Assembly (NCBI GenBank): GCA_913774955.1
Contig: CAJYKV010000023.1
Location: forward strand, 62,001 to 126,000
From: an uncultured Acidovorax sp.
Lineage (GTDB): Bacteria > Pseudomonadota > Gammaproteobacteria > Burkholderiales > Burkholderiaceae_C
Reading direction: 5' to 3'
Length of the DNA: 64,000 nt
The translations under genes were made by a program, and so were the position numbers. Positions 19,890-29,033 of the stretch are shown here, piece by piece (the first letter of the stretch is position 1; each line of letters opens with the position of its first letter). The notes under the pieces were generated by a model. That model saw only the letters and a list, made by a program, of their open reading frames with translations, was not told the origin of the DNA and did no database searches.

Positions 19890-21562
19890 GCGCGCTTCCC
19901 CTGGGCCGGCGGCGTGCGGCTGTGGTCCAGCATCTCGCGGGCATGCGCCAGCGTGGCGGCGGATGCCCGCTCGCCGCCCAGCATGCGCGCCATCTCCTGC
20001 ACGCGGCGATCGCCCTCCACCGGCGCGACCGTGCTCACCGTGCCGTTCTGGCGGGAGCGTTTGGACACCACGAGGTGGTGGTCCGCGCAGGCGGCCACCT
20101 GGGGCAGGTGGGTCACGGCCAGCACCTGCCGGTCCGCGCCGAGCCGCTGCATCAGCTGTCCCACGGTCTCGGCGACGGAGCCGCCGACGCCCGAATCCAC
20201 TTCGTCGAAGATCAGCGTGGGCGCCTCGCCCAGGCGGCTGGTGGTGACGGAGATCGCAAGCGAGATCCGGGAAAGCTCGCCGCCGGAGGCGACCTTGCCG
20301 ATCGGCCGCGGCGACACGCCCTGGTGGCCCGCCACCAGGAAGGCGACGCTGTCCAGCCCGTGCGGCCCCGGCTCCGCCTGCGCATCGAGCGCCACATCGA
20401 AGCGGCCGCCCTTCATGCCCAGCCCCTGCATCGCCTCGGTGATGGCGCGGGCGAGCTGCGGCGCGGCCTTTGCGCGCTTCTGCGACACCTCGCGCGCGGC
20501 CTTCATGTAGGCGGCCTCGCTCTTGCGGGCGCTCTCGGCCAGGGCCTCCACGTCGGAGGCGCCGTCGAGGCGCGCCAATTCCTCTTCCCAGCCGGCGAGC
20601 AGGCCGGGCAGGTCCTGCGGCTGCCGCTTGAAGCGGCGCGCCAGCGACATCCAGAGGCCCATGCGGGTGTCGAGCGTTTCCAGCCGGTCCGGATCGACAT
20701 CGGTGTGGCGCAGATAGGACTGCAGCGAATGCGCCACGTCCGAGGCCTGCGCCAGGCACGAAGCCAGCACGTCCAGCATCGACTGGAACTGCGGGTCCAG
20801 CGAGGCCTTGGCTTCCAGCAGGCCACGCGCGCGCACCAGCTGGCCATGGGCTCCGCCCTCGTCGTCTTCCAGCGTCGAGAGAGCCGCCTGGGCGGTGTCG
20901 ATCAGCGCCTGGGCATGCGACAGGCGCGTGTGCTGGGCGTTCAGTTCCTCCCACTCGCCCTCGGCGGGGCCGAGCTTCTGCATCTCGGCGATCTGCCACT
21001 GCAGCCGGTCGCGCTCCTGCTGGATGCTGTCCTGGCCGGCACGGGCCGCTTCCAGGGCCTTGCGGTCGTCGCGCCAGCGCGTCCAGAGCGGCAGCAGGCC
21101 GTCGGCACGGATGCCGCCGTAGGCGTCCAGCAGGCCGCGCACGGCTTCCATGCGCGTCAGGCTCTGCCAGGCGTGCTGGCCGTGGATGTCGATGAGGTGC
21201 GAGCCCAGCGTGCGCATCTGCGTCGCCGTGGCCGGCACGCCGTTGATCCAGGCGCGGCTCTTGCCCTGCGCGTCGATCGTGCGCCGCAGCAGCAGGCCGT
21301 CTTCCTGCGGAATGCCGGCCTCCTCCAGCCATGCGGCGATGGCCGGCGTGCCGTCGAACTCCGCGGCCAGGTCCGCGGCGGCCGTGCCCTCCCGCACCAC
21401 GCCAGGATCGGCGCGCGCGCCCAGCAGCAACTGCAGCGCATCGATCAGGATGGACTTGCCGGCCCCGGTCTCGCCTGTCAGCGCGCTGAACCCCGTATGG
21501 AGATCCAGCTCCAGGGATTCGACGATCACGAAATCACGCAGCGCAATCCGCTTCAACGCCAT
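19886..21562 (-). CDS. recN: DNA repair ATPase RecN
   Basis: This 558-residue SMC-like protein acts early in double-strand-break repair. The N-terminal half has [14 protein letters not shown] and Walker [16 protein letters not shown], the middle is a long coiled coil interrupted near residues 250-330, and the C-terminal half has the signature [14 protein letters not shown] and Walker [14 protein letters not shown]. The ATG at 21562 follows the nadK stop by two bases. Length is normal. No LexA box was recognised upstream, because transcription starts before nadK. Confidence 0.97.
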   Translation of the reverse strand: MALKRIALRDFVIVESLELDLHTGFSALTGETGAGKSILIDALQLLLGARADPGVVREGTAAADLAAEFDGTPAIAAWLEEAGIPQEDGLLLRRTIDAQGKSRAWINGVPATATQMRTLGSHLIDIHGQHAWQSLTRMEAVRGLLDAYGGIRADGLLPLWTRWRDDRKALEAARAGQDSIQQERDRLQWQIAEMQKLGPAEGEWEELNAQHTRLSHAQALIDTAQAALSTLEDDEGGAHGQLVRARGLLEAKASLDPQFQSMLDVLASCLAQASDVAHSLQSYLRHTDVDPDRLETLDTRMGLWMSLARRFKRQPQDLPGLLAGWEEELARLDGASDVEALAESARKSEAAYMKAAREVSQKRAKAAPQLARAITEAMQGLGMKGGRFDVALDAQAEPGPHGLDSVAFLVAGHQGVSPRPIGKVASGGELSRISLAISVTTSRLGEAPTLIFDEVDSGVGGSVAETVGQLMQRLGADRQVLAVTHLPQVAACADHHLVVSKRSRQNGTVSTVAPVEGDRRVQEMARMLGGERASAATLAHAREMLDHSRTPPAQGKRA

Positions 21563-21564
21563 GC

Positions 21565-22461
21565 TCAATAGCCTCCGTCGTTCCAGCGCAGCTTTTTGCG
21601 CAGCGTGGCGAAATAATTCCAGCCGCGCGGATGCAGGAACCGCGCGCGGTAGTCCGAGCGCTGCACCAGGATGCGGTCCCCGTGCTGCAGCGATGCGAGG
21701 GACTGCATGTCGAAATTCGCGCTCACGTCGCGGCCGCTCACCACCTCCACCGTCACCTCCATGCTGTCCGACAGCACGATCGGGCGGTTCGACAGCGTGT
21801 GCGGCGCGATCGGCGCCAGCACCCAGCCGGGAATGGTGGGGTGCAGCATGGGCCCGCCGGCGGACAGCGCATAGGCCGTCGAGCCCGTGGGCGAGGCGAT
21901 GATGAGACCGTCGGCCCGCTGGTTGGACACGAAATGCCCACCCACTTCCACGCGCAGCTCCACCATGCCCGACGTGGAGCCGCGGTTGACCACCACGTCG
22001 TTCATCGCCAGCGCCTCGAACACGCACTGGCCCTGGCGCATCACCCGGGCGCGCATGAGGGGGCGCAGGTCTTCCTCGTATTCGCCGCGCAGCATGGGCT
22101 TGAGCACCGCGGGGTACTCATCGAGCGGAATGTCGGTGATGAACCCGAGCCGGCCCTGGTTGATGCCGATGAGCGGCGTGCGGTAGGGTGCGAGCTGGCG
22201 CCCGACGCCGAGCATGGTGCCGTCGCCACCCACCACCAGGCAGAGGTCGCAGTCCACGCCGATGCGCTCCACCGGCAGGGCGGGGTAATCGGTAAAACCG
22301 GTGTTCGCGGCCGTGTCCGCCTCGAGCGCGACCTCGCAGCCCTCGTTGGCCAGAAAGCGGGCGATCCCGTCCAGCGCATCGCGCGAGCTGTCGGACATGC
22401 CGGCGGAAGTGGGCGCCTGGTACTTGCCGACGAGCGCCACGCGTTGGAACCTGAGCTTCAT
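21565..22461 (-). CDS. nadK: NAD kinase
   Basis: This 298-residue enzyme phosphorylates NAD to NADP. It has the GGDGTML motif with the preceding LVVGG, the [13 protein letters not shown] segment, NDVVVNRG, and [15 protein letters not shown]. The start [14 protein letters not shown] at 22461 matches family N-termini; an in-frame TTG at 22491 would overlap hrcA's start codon and is less likely. It heads the nadK-recN-rapZ operon and is divergent from hrcA, with 29 AT-rich bases between the two start codons. Confidence 0.97.
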   Translation of the reverse strand: MKLRFQRVALVGKYQAPTSAGMSDSSRDALDGIARFLANEGCEVALEADTAANTGFTDYPALPVERIGVDCDLCLVVGGDGTMLGVGRQLAPYRTPLIGINQGRLGFITDIPLDEYPAVLKPMLRGEYEEDLRPLMRARVMRQGQCVFEALAMNDVVVNRGSTSGMVELRVEVGGHFVSNQRADGLIIASPTGSTAYALSAGGPMLHPTIPGWVLAPIAPHTLSNRPIVLSDSMEVTVEVVSGRDVSANFDMQSLASLQHGDRILVQRSDYRARFLHPRGWNYFATLRKKLRWNDGGY

Positions 22462-22490
22462 CACGGAAATTAGATCATTAAAATGATTCA

Positions 22491-23495
22491 ATGCTCGACG
22501 ACCGCGCCAAGTTGTTGCTCAAAGCGCTGATCGAGCGCTACATCGCCGACGGCCAGCCGGTGGGTTCGCGCACGCTGTCGAAGGCGTCGGGCCTGGACCT
22601 GTCGCCCGCCACCATCCGCAACGTCATGGCGGACCTGGAGGACATCGGGCTGATCGTCAGCCCCCATACGTCTGCCGGGCGCATTCCCACGGCCAAAGGC
22701 TACCGCCTGTTCGTTGACACCATGTTGACAGTGCAGCGCGAGGAGCTGCGCTCGCCCGAGCTGGCGCCGGACCAGCCCCAGAAGGTCATCGCCAACGCGG
22801 CGCAGCTGCTGTCCAGCCTATCGCAGTTCGTGGGCGTGGTGATGGCGCCGCGCCGCCAGTCCGTCTTCCGGCACATCGAGTTCCTGCGCCTCTCGGAGCG
22901 CCGCCTGCTCGTCATCATCGTCTCGCCGGACGGCGACGTGCAGAACCGCGTGATCTTCACCGAGGTGGACCATTCCCAGTCCCAGCTGGCCGAGGCCGCC
23001 AACTTCCTCAACAGCCACTACTCCGGCATGGGCATGGAGGAAGTGCGGGAGCGGCTCAAGACCGAGGTGGACCAATTGCGCGGCGAGATCGCCTCGCTGA
23101 TGCAGGCCGCGGTCAACATCGGCTCCGAGGCCATGGCCGCATCGCAGGAAGAGGTCATCATTTCCGGCGAGCGCAACCTGCTGGCGCTGAGCGATTTTTC
23201 CAACGACATGGGCAACCTGCGCAAGGCCTTCGAGCTCTTCGAGCAGAAAACCCAGATCCTGCGGCTGCTGGACGTCTCCAACCGCGCCGAGGGCGTGCGC
23301 ATCTTCATCGGCGGCGAGAGCCAGGTCGTGCCCTTCGAGGAGCTCTCGGTGGTCAGTGCCCCGTACGAGGTGGACGGGCAGGTCGTGGGCACCCTGGGCG
23401 TCATCGGCCCCACCCGCATGCCCTACGACCGCATGATCCAGATCGTCGACATCACCTCCAAGCTGGTGACCAATGCGCTGAGCCATCGGCGCTAG
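22491..23495 (+). CDS. hrcA: Heat-inducible transcription repressor HrcA
   Basis: This 334-residue repressor binds CIRCE operators before groESL and dnaK operons and loses activity on heat shock. The N-terminal winged helix ([19 protein letters not shown], then [16 protein letters not shown] and [16 protein letters not shown]) and the C-terminal domain ([25 protein letters not shown]) are complete. No CIRCE element was recognised in its own upstream region. The adjacency to nadK/recN is conserved in related genomes. Confidence 0.97.
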   Translation: MLDDRAKLLLKALIERYIADGQPVGSRTLSKASGLDLSPATIRNVMADLEDIGLIVSPHTSAGRIPTAKGYRLFVDTMLTVQREELRSPELAPDQPQKVIANAAQLLSSLSQFVGVVMAPRRQSVFRHIEFLRLSERRLLVIIVSPDGDVQNRVIFTEVDHSQSQLAEAANFLNSHYSGMGMEEVRERLKTEVDQLRGEIASLMQAAVNIGSEAMAASQEEVIISGERNLLALSDFSNDMGNLRKAFELFEQKTQILRLLDVSNRAEGVRIFIGGESQVVPFEELSVVSAPYEVDGQVVGTLGVIGPTRMPYDRMIQIVDITSKLVTNALSHRR

Positions 23496-23515
23496 CACAT
23501 ACAATCGCGGCGGCC

Positions 23516-23592
23516 GGGGCGTTAGCTCAGTTGGTTAGAGCAGAGGACTCATAATCCTTTGGTCGTCGGTTCAAGTCCGCCACGCCCTACCA
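23516..23592 (+). tRNA. tRNA-Met (CAU), elongator type
   Basis: The 77-base gene has acceptor arms GGGGCGT and ACGCCCT (first pair G-U), D arm GCTCAGTTGGTTAGAGC, anticodon loop CTCATAA (anticodon CAT), T arm GGTTCAAGTCC and an encoded CCA. It lacks initiator features. A lysidine-modified tRNA-Ile2 also has CAT and a similar body, so Met is the preferred but not certain identity. Confidence 0.85.
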
Positions 23593-23729
23593 GTCTTCCT
23601 GCGGAGAGTTTGCCGTCTTTCGGTTGGCGGATTCCCTCCCTGCGTTCCGAGCGGGAACCCATCCAAGGCAGATGCGGAAAATTCGACGCGGCGTGTGCGT
23701 GCTGCGGCGCTTCGGCCCGCGCTTCGTCG

Positions 23730-24410
23730 TCAGATCTTCCTCCCGTTCCAGATCCAGATCACCTTGCCCAGGATCTCGACCGCGTGCTGGCCGTCCAGCA
23801 CGTCCACGGTCTTCACCGTGGGGTTGTCGCTGCTGATCTCGTAGGCGCCGTCCAGGCGCTGGCGCACGCGCTTGATGAACAGGCGGTTCTGGGCGCCGAG
23901 CACATAGACCCCATCGACTTCCAGCGTGCGCACGCCCGCATCGACCAGCAGCACGTCGCCGTCGAGGAAGGTGGGCTCCATGGAGTCGCCATAGGCGTGG
24001 ATGAAGCGCAGGTTGTCCGGCGTGCTGAGGCCGCGCAGCGTCCTGCCGATCCAGGCCGGGGAGAGGGTGAGGTTGCCCACCAGCACGTCCTCGGGGGCCA
24101 TGTCGCTGCCGCCGCCCATCGATGCCGCGTTCGCCAGCCGAGGCACGGACACGGCGCTCCCGGCGGAAGCCGGTACCCGGCGGGCGCCCTTGCTGCGTGC
24201 GGTGGGCTGCCCATCGCCCGTCAGCACCCAGGCGGCCGAGCAGCCGATCAGTTCTTCCGCCTTGAGCGCGCCCGCCTTGGAGACCCCCCGCATCTCCCAG
24301 TTCTTGATGTTCTGCGGAGACTCTCCCAGCAACCGCGCGACGGCGGACTGGCCGGATACGTCCTTGATCTGGGACGCGGCTTGGTAGAGGCGGAGGGCGC
24401 TGTCGTGCAT
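23730..24410 (-). CDS. Phage-type repressor, HTH plus S24 peptidase domain
   Basis: This 226-residue protein resembles CI/LexA-type repressors. The N-terminal part (about residues 12-60: SAVARLLGESPQNIKNWEMRG) is a helix-turn-helix. The C-terminal S24 domain has the catalytic Ser143 in YGDSMEPTF and Lys180 in LFIKRV, so the autocleavage dyad is intact. A possible Ala-Gly scissile bond lies at residues 83-84. It is divergent from a Cys-rich protein gene across an AT-rich operator-like region. It probably represses a lysogeny-type promoter and may respond to RecA; this is inference from the family. The target genes remaining nearby are few. Confidence 0.85.
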   Translation of the reverse strand: MHDSALRLYQAASQIKDVSGQSAVARLLGESPQNIKNWEMRGVSKAGALKAEELIGCSAAWVLTGDGQPTARSKGARRVPASAGSAVSVPRLANAASMGGGSDMAPEDVLVGNLTLSPAWIGRTLRGLSTPDNLRFIHAYGDSMEPTFLDGDVLLVDAGVRTLEVDGVYVLGAQNRLFIKRVRQRLDGAYEISSDNPTVKTVDVLDGQHAVEILGKVIWIWNGRKI

Positions 24411-24427
24411 GGCCGCATTGTGCCCCG

Positions 24428-24482
24428 GTTAAACAAATTGTTGTAAACAAAAACGGGCAATTTTTGTAAACATGGTGTTTAA
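24428..24482. promoter_or_regulatory. Repressor operator/divergent promoter region with TTGTAAACA repeats
   Basis: The segment is AT-rich. TTGTAAACA occurs twice as a direct repeat (24441-24449 and 24464-24472), 23 bases apart, about two helical turns. GTTAAACAA at 24428-24436 is a degenerate inverted copy. This layout between a repressor gene and a divergent gene is what a lysogeny operator looks like. Promoter hexamers are not distinct. Confidence 0.6.
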
Positions 24483-24519
24483 TCGACTCCTGCAAACACC
24501 ATTCACCGCGAGGACCACC

Positions 24520-25053
24520 ATGTGCCCCGATGACTTTCGCACGTTCGATGAAGCCTACAGCGTCGCCGCCAACGCGTCGGGCCTGCGGCTGGGCGTTCGC
24601 GAAGGTGCTGCCTATACGGATGCGGAGGTGCTCATCGCCGCGGGCTGGAGCCGCTCCCGCGTCGGCGGTGCGTTGCTGCGGCTGCGGTCGGAATGCGATG
24701 CGGTGGGCCTGCGGAATCCGCAGGCGCGGAAGCTCCCGCACCTGAAGACACTGCCGGAAGTCCGCGGCCATGTGATCGCCCGGGCACACCAATGGCGCTT
24801 GGACCCTGCCGAAGCCATCGCCACGGCCGTGCTCTCGTGGTGGCTGCAGCCTGTGTGCGCCGCATGCCAGGGGCGGAGGTTCGAGCGTGTCGCGGGCACG
24901 GCGCGGCTCTCGTCCAGGGGATGCAAGTCCTGCGGTGCCACGGGCCTGTCGCGCGTGCCGCACGGCGAGCCGGGGCGCCGCATCGCCAATTACATCGACG
25001 ACTGCGTGCAGCGCGCGCAGCAGTCCATCGCAGGTCGTTTGCGGGTCCGGTGA
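24520..25053 (+). CDS. Phage-related Cys-rich protein, possibly antiterminator Q-like
   Basis: This 177-residue protein is not firmly recognised. It has two Cys pairs, CAACQGRRF and CKSCGATG, about 20 residues apart, a zinc-ribbon or DnaJ-like arrangement seen in some phage late antiterminators (Q proteins). The first 100 residues are helical and Arg-rich, with an AGWSRSRVGGALLRL segment. The ATG at 24520 has GCGAGGA upstream. The divergent position from an S24 repressor suggests a gene controlled by it. A late-gene antiterminator is the best guess, but other DNA- or RNA-binding roles are possible. Confidence 0.6.
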   Translation: MCPDDFRTFDEAYSVAANASGLRLGVREGAAYTDAEVLIAAGWSRSRVGGALLRLRSECDAVGLRNPQARKLPHLKTLPEVRGHVIARAHQWRLDPAEAIATAVLSWWLQPVCAACQGRRFERVAGTARLSSRGCKSCGATGLSRVPHGEPGRRIANYIDDCVQRAQQSIAGRLRVR

Positions 25054-25226
25054 GCCCGCACGCATCGGCGAAAGACAAGCCCATCGGAATCCCACCAGTC
25101 GACCGCAGAGGGTGCTGACCCTCTCGCACGGCGCCTCTCCGTCGAAATGCCCGCAGGCACGGTCTTGCCTTCAGCCAAGGCGACTGCGGCAGCCCTTTGA
25201 TGAAGACCTGCGCCCTGCATTTTTCG

Positions 25227-25253
25227 AAGCCCGCGAGGAGGCCCCGCGGGCTT
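25227..25253 (+). terminator. Intrinsic terminator-like hairpin in the phage-like island
   Basis: Perfect nine-base arms AAGCCCGCG (25227-25235) and CGCGGGCTT (25245-25253) are followed by TCGTCGTT. It lies in the 253-base gap between the Cys-rich protein and the membrane protein, which otherwise shows only a small GAGGGT/ACCCTC hairpin near 25110. If the upstream protein is an antiterminator, this is a natural site of action, but that is speculation. Confidence 0.5.
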
Positions 25254-25306
25254 TCGTCGTTGGGGAAGACCACGCATGCCCCCAGAGAAAGAAAGGAGAC
25301 ACTGCC

Positions 25307-25636
25307 ATGAAAACCAAGACTACGGAAACCACTACCCCAGAAGCACGAGGGCGCCTGAAATTCGATCCCACGATCAACCCCGGGACCATCGTGCAGATAC
25401 TGGTGGTGATCGGTTCGTCGATCCTGGCCTACGGGTCGTACCGCGAGGACCGCGTCCGCCAGGACGGCCGCATCGGACAGGCGGAAGTGCTGGTCGAGAG
25501 AGACCGCCAGTCCATGCGCGAGACGCTGCAGGAGATCAAGAACCGGATGGAAGCGCTGGAGCGACAGCACCAGGGCGGCAGGGAGCCCCAGGCCGCCTCG
25601 CCATCGTGCGTGGAAGCGGAAGGACGGAGGACGTAG
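25307..25636 (+). CDS. Small membrane protein with coiled coil, phage lysis-region type
   Basis: This 109-residue protein has one predicted transmembrane helix (residues about 25-43, IVQILVVIGSSILAYGSY) after a charged N-terminus, then a helical stretch with heptads (RIGQAEVLVERDRQSM, ETLQEIKNRMEALERQ). A strong AAAGGAGA site precedes the ATG. Small proteins of this design occur in phage lysis cassettes, but no enzymatic motif identifies it. It is the last gene before tRNA-Arg. Confidence 0.65.
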   Translation: MKTKTTETTTPEARGRLKFDPTINPGTIVQILVVIGSSILAYGSYREDRVRQDGRIGQAEVLVERDRQSMRETLQEIKNRMEALERQHQGGREPQAASPSCVEAEGRRT

Positions 25637-25793
25637 CGCCTCCAAGAGCATCGATGGGGCGGCAAGAGCGTCGATGGAGCATGGCTGCGAAAAAACCAGT
25701 GAAGTCTTCGTTCGGGCCGAATTTCTGTACTACAATAGCGTTCTGCTTCTGATGCAACGGACTGGTTCTCCAGAAAAATTAAATCAGAAGTTT

Positions 25794-25823
25794 TTGAAGA
25801 GTAGCAAAAAAACATGCTATAAT
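25794..25823 (+). promoter_or_regulatory. Sigma-70 promoter of tRNA-Arg
   Basis: TTGAAG at 25794-25799 and a perfect TATAAT at 25818-25823, 18 bases apart, precede the tRNA by 10 bases. This is the clearest housekeeping promoter in the window. The preceding bases from 25637 are AT-rich and noncoding. Confidence 0.8.
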
Positions 25824-25833
25824 TCAAAGCTTA

Positions 25834-25910
25834 GCGGCTGTAGCTCAGCTGGATAGAGTACTTGGCTACGAACCAAGGGGTCGTGGGTTCGATTCCTGCC
25901 AGCCGCACCA
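25834..25910 (+). tRNA. tRNA-Arg (ACG)
   Basis: The 77-base gene has acceptor arms GCGGCTG and CAGCCGC with discriminator A and encoded CCA. The anticodon stem CTTGG/CCAAG encloses CTACGAA, giving ACG, which is read as ICG after deamination. D arm GCTCAGCTGGATAGAGT and T arm GGGTTCGATTCCTGCC-type bases complete the cloverleaf. It has its own promoter and terminator. Confidence 0.96.
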
Positions 25911-25916
25911 AATGGT

Positions 25917-25949
25917 AAGCCTCGTGATGTCAAAGTCACGAGGCTTTTT
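25917..25949 (+). terminator. Strong intrinsic terminator after tRNA-Arg
   Basis: Arms AAGCCTCGTGA (25917-25927) and TCACGAGGCTT (25936-25946) pair perfectly over 11 bases, and the stem runs into five T residues. It closes the tRNA-Arg transcript just before greB. Confidence 0.92.
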
Positions 25950-26006
25950 CCATTTTCTGCCAGCTGCCGCTGGTGGTCGCCATCACACCTGGAGCCGACC
26001 GATCCC

Positions 26007-26576
26007 ATGAGCAAGGCCTTCACCAAGGAAACCGACGACGCTCCGGACGACGATGCGGAGTTCCCTTCCGCGCCGCCGCTGCCGGCCGGCAGCAAGAACT
26101 ACATGACGCCGGCGGGCTACGCCCGGCTGCGGTCCGAGCTGCTCGACCTGATGGACAACGAGCGTCCGAAGGTGGTGGAGGTGGTGCACTGGGCGGCGAG
26201 CAATGGCGACCGGTCCGAGAACGGCGACTACCTCTACGGCAAGAAGCGGCTGCGCGAGATCGACCGGCGCATCCGGTTCCTGACCAAGCGCCTGGACCTC
26301 GCCGAGGTGGTGGATCCGTCGCTGCACCATGGCAGCGACCAGGTGTTCTTCGGTGCCACCGTGACCTACGTGGACGACCTGGACGTGGAGCGCACGGTCA
26401 CCATCCTGGGCATCGACGAGGTGGACACCAGCCAGTCGCAGGTGAGCTGGGTGTCGCCCGTGGCGCGGGCGCTGCTCAAGGCGCGCGAGGGTGACGAGGT
26501 CCGGCTGGGCACGCCCGGCGGTCTGCGCACGCTGGAGATCCTGCGGGTCGAGTACCCGGCCGTGGCGCCGACCTGA
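26007..26576 (+). CDS. greB: Transcription elongation factor GreB
   Basis: This 189-residue factor enters the RNA polymerase secondary channel and stimulates cleavage of backtracked RNA. The coiled-coil tip has the conserved acidic motif GDRSENGDYLYGKKRLREIDRR, diagnostic of GreB rather than GreA. The C-terminal FKBP-like domain (FFGATVTYVDD, VSPVARALLKAREGDEV) is complete. The N-terminus carries an acidic extension of about 28 residues (ETDDAPDDDAEF) not present in E. coli GreB. It converges with spoT. Confidence 0.96.
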   Translation: MSKAFTKETDDAPDDDAEFPSAPPLPAGSKNYMTPAGYARLRSELLDLMDNERPKVVEVVHWAASNGDRSENGDYLYGKKRLREIDRRIRFLTKRLDLAEVVDPSLHHGSDQVFFGATVTYVDDLDVERTVTILGIDEVDTSQSQVSWVSPVARALLKAREGDEVRLGTPGGLRTLEILRVEYPAVAPT

Positions 26577-26588
26577 CGGCCGTTGGTT

Positions 26589-26625
26589 CCCGTCTTCATG
26601 TGCCCATTGAGGGCACGAAGACGGG
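26589..26625. terminator. Long symmetric hairpin between convergent greB and spoT
   Basis: CCCGTCTTC (26589-26597) pairs with GAAGACGGG (26617-26625), and GTGCCC (26600-26605) with GGGCAC (26611-26616), around an ATTGA loop with a two-base bulge. It lies downstream of greB on one strand and of spoT on the other, so it may end both transcripts. There is no T-run. Three GCGAAC units follow near 26637. Confidence 0.5.
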
Positions 26626-26698
26626 CACCAGGGCGGACGCGAACGCGAACGCGAAGACGGTCGTGCGCGGGGAGGGGCGGGCTCTGCCGCCCGTCGCC

Positions 26699-28966
26699 CT
26701 ACAGGGACGGCAGGATGCGGAAGGCGCGCAGCACGGCCGTGGTGCGGCGCAGGTTGCGCAGTGCCGCCTCGATGTGCGGCTGGTCGCGCACGGCCACGAC
26801 CAGCCGGAGGTCGGTGGTGTCCATGGCTTTTTCCTCGTCCATGTCGACGTGCACGATGTCGGCCTCGGAACTGGCCAGTTCCGCGGCGATGCGCGCGAGC
26901 ACGCCCTTGCCGTTGGTGACCGTGACCACGATACCGGTCTCGAACATGCGGGTGGGTTCGTCCGCCCAGTCGACGGTGATGAAGCGTTCGCTGTCCTTGT
27001 GCTGGAGCTTCCGGGCCACGCCGCATTGCGCGTTGTGGACCACGAGGCCCTCGCCGCGGCCGAGGTAGCCGACGATCGGGTCGCCCGGTACAGGACGGCA
27101 GCAGCTGGCGTACTGCACCGAGGCGTTCTCGCTGCCATCGAGCGTGACGCCGCCCTGCGAGACGTTCTCGTGCGAGGTGTAGCGCTCGCGGGTCAGCAGC
27201 AGGGCGTCCGGGCGGTGGCCGTGTTCGGCCATCAGCACCATGAGCCGCTTGGCCACGATGCCGGCGATGCGCTTGCCCAGGCCGATGTCGGTCATGAGCT
27301 CGGTGCGCGTGCGGTTGCCGGTGAAGCGCAGCAGCTTCTCCCAGAGGGCGTGGTTCTCTTCGTCGGAAGGCAGGCGCTCCAGCCCTTCGGCGCGCAGGGC
27401 CTGGGTGAGCAGCTTCTCGCCGAGCCCGGCGGATTCGGTGTGGGCGAGGGTCTTGAGGTAGTGGCGGATCTTGGAACGCGCCCGTCCGGTGCGCACGAAG
27501 CCCAGCCACGCGGGGTTGGGGGTGGAGACGGGCGCGGTGATGATCTCCACCACGTCGCCGTTCTTCAGCTCGGTGCGCAGCGGAACCTGCTCGTTGTTGA
27601 TCTTCGCGGCCGTGGCCCGGTCACCCACGTTGCTGTGGATGGCATAGGCGAAGTCGACCACCGTGGCACCGCGGGGCAGGGCCATGATCTGGCTCTTGGG
27701 CGTGAACACGTAGACCGCATCGGGGAACAGGTCCACCTTCACGTGGTCCCAGAATTCGGCGGCATCGCGCGTCTCGTTCTGGATGTCCAGCAGCGACTGC
27801 AGCCACTTGGTGCCCAGGCGTTCGGCCGTGCCGCCGTCGGCGTTCTGCGCCTTGTAGAGCCAGTGCGCCGCGACGCCGGCTTCGGCCACCACGTGCATCT
27901 CCTCGGTGCGCATCTGGAATTCGATGTTGATGCCGGAGGGGCCCACGAGCGTGGTGTGCAGCGACTGGTAGCCGTTGAGCTTGGCGATGGCGATGTGGTC
28001 CTTGAACCGGCCCGGCACCGGCTTGTAGAGCTGGTGGAGCACGCCCAGCGCGGTGTAGCAGTCGGTCACCGAGGACACGATCACCCGGAAGCCGTAGATG
28101 TCCGTGACCTGGGCGAAGCTCAGGTGCTTAGTGTCCATCTTCTGGTAGATGGCGTAGAGCGTCTTCTCGCGGCCGGCGAGCCGGGCCTTCATGCCGATGC
28201 GGGTGAAGGCGGCGTCCACTTCGGTCTGCACCTTCTGGATGATGTCGCGCCGGCGGTTGCGCGCCTTGCTCACCGCCTTGGAGAGGGTGGCGTAGCGCCA
28301 CGGGTGCAGGTGGCGGAAGGAGAGGTCCTGCAGCTCGCGGTAGGTCTGGTTCAGGCCCAGGCGGTGCGCGATGGGCGCGTAGATCTCGAGCGTCTCGGAG
28401 GCGATGCGGCCCCACTTGGTGCGCGGCATGTCCGAGAGCGTGCGCATGTTGTGCGTGCGGTCGGCCAACTTGATGAGGATCACGCGCACGTCGCGCGCCA
28501 TGGCCAGCAGCATCTTGCGGAAGGACTCGGCCTGGTTCTCCTCGCGGGTGTTGAACTGCAGCTTGTCCAGCTTGGTGAGGCCGTCCACGAGTTCGGCCAC
28601 CGGCGCGCCGAAGCGCTCGATCAGGTCGGCCTTGGTGACGCCGCAGTCTTCCATCGCATCGTGCAGGAGCGCGGCCATCAGGGCCTGCGCGTCGAGCTTC
28701 CAGGTGGCGCACTGGGCGGCCACCGCGATCGGGTGGGTGATGTAGGGCTCGCCGCTGCTGCGCAGCTGCCCGAGGTGGGCCTTGTCGGCGAATTTGTAGG
28801 CCTGCCGCACCTGCTCGATGCTGGCCGCGTCGAGGTAATCGAGGTTGTCGGTGAGCGAGGCGAAACTGGCGGCGGCCGCGTTGGCGGCCGCCGCGGACGC
28901 GCCCGCCGCCGGGGCGCTGCCGGGGCGCGGCTCCGGGGCGGAGGGTTTGGTCAGGACCTCATTCAT
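26699..28966 (-). CDS. spoT: Bifunctional (p)ppGpp synthetase/hydrolase
   Basis: This 755-residue enzyme makes and degrades the alarmone (p)ppGpp. The HD hydrolase domain is intact (HP in YITHPI, LLHDAMEDC at 101-108, KLADRTHNMRTL), the synthetase has YGFRVIV and GYQSLHTTLVGP, and TGS (VFTPKSQIMALPRGATVVDFAYAIH) and ACT domains follow. Because the HD site is complete, it is a SpoT/Rel-type bifunctional enzyme; a separate RelA may exist elsewhere. The N-terminal 35 residues are an Ala/Pro-rich tail. It lies downstream of gmk-rpoZ, the usual order, but a strong terminator separates them. Confidence 0.96.
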   Translation of the reverse strand: MNEVLTKPSAPEPRPGSAPAAGASAAAANAAAASFASLTDNLDYLDAASIEQVRQAYKFADKAHLGQLRSSGEPYITHPIAVAAQCATWKLDAQALMAALLHDAMEDCGVTKADLIERFGAPVAELVDGLTKLDKLQFNTREENQAESFRKMLLAMARDVRVILIKLADRTHNMRTLSDMPRTKWGRIASETLEIYAPIAHRLGLNQTYRELQDLSFRHLHPWRYATLSKAVSKARNRRRDIIQKVQTEVDAAFTRIGMKARLAGREKTLYAIYQKMDTKHLSFAQVTDIYGFRVIVSSVTDCYTALGVLHQLYKPVPGRFKDHIAIAKLNGYQSLHTTLVGPSGINIEFQMRTEEMHVVAEAGVAAHWLYKAQNADGGTAERLGTKWLQSLLDIQNETRDAAEFWDHVKVDLFPDAVYVFTPKSQIMALPRGATVVDFAYAIHSNVGDRATAAKINNEQVPLRTELKNGDVVEIITAPVSTPNPAWLGFVRTGRARSKIRHYLKTLAHTESAGLGEKLLTQALRAEGLERLPSDEENHALWEKLLRFTGNRTRTELMTDIGLGKRIAGIVAKRLMVLMAEHGHRPDALLLTRERYTSHENVSQGGVTLDGSENASVQYASCCRPVPGDPIVGYLGRGEGLVVHNAQCGVARKLQHKDSERFITVDWADEPTRMFETGIVVTVTNGKGVLARIAAELASSEADIVHVDMDEEKAMDTTDLRLVVAVRDQPHIEAALRNLRRTTAVLRAFRILPSL

Positions 28967-29007
28967 ACCCTGAAATGTAGCGTGCCCGTGCCCAGCCGGC
29001 CGAAGGC

Positions 29008-29033
29008 AAAAAAAAGCACCGCCTGGCGGTGCT
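29008..29033 (-). terminator. Intrinsic terminator after rpoZ
   Basis: On the minus strand the arms AGCACCGCC and GGCGGTGCT form a tight stem followed by eight T residues (29008-29015 on the plus strand are all A). It ends the yicC-gmk-rpoZ transcript, so spoT must have its own promoter in the 40 bases that remain, or depend on readthrough. Confidence 0.88.

Noticed and set aside
22462-22491. TTG at 22491 as the start of nadK
   Set aside because: It would overlap the hrcA start codon and add an N-terminus not seen in NAD kinases. MKLRF at 22461 is the family start.
23516-25910. Attachment-site duplication of a tRNA 3' end around the phage-like island
   Set aside because: I compared the ends of tRNA-Met and tRNA-Arg with the island and saw no repeated 3' portion, so insertion at either tRNA is not proven.
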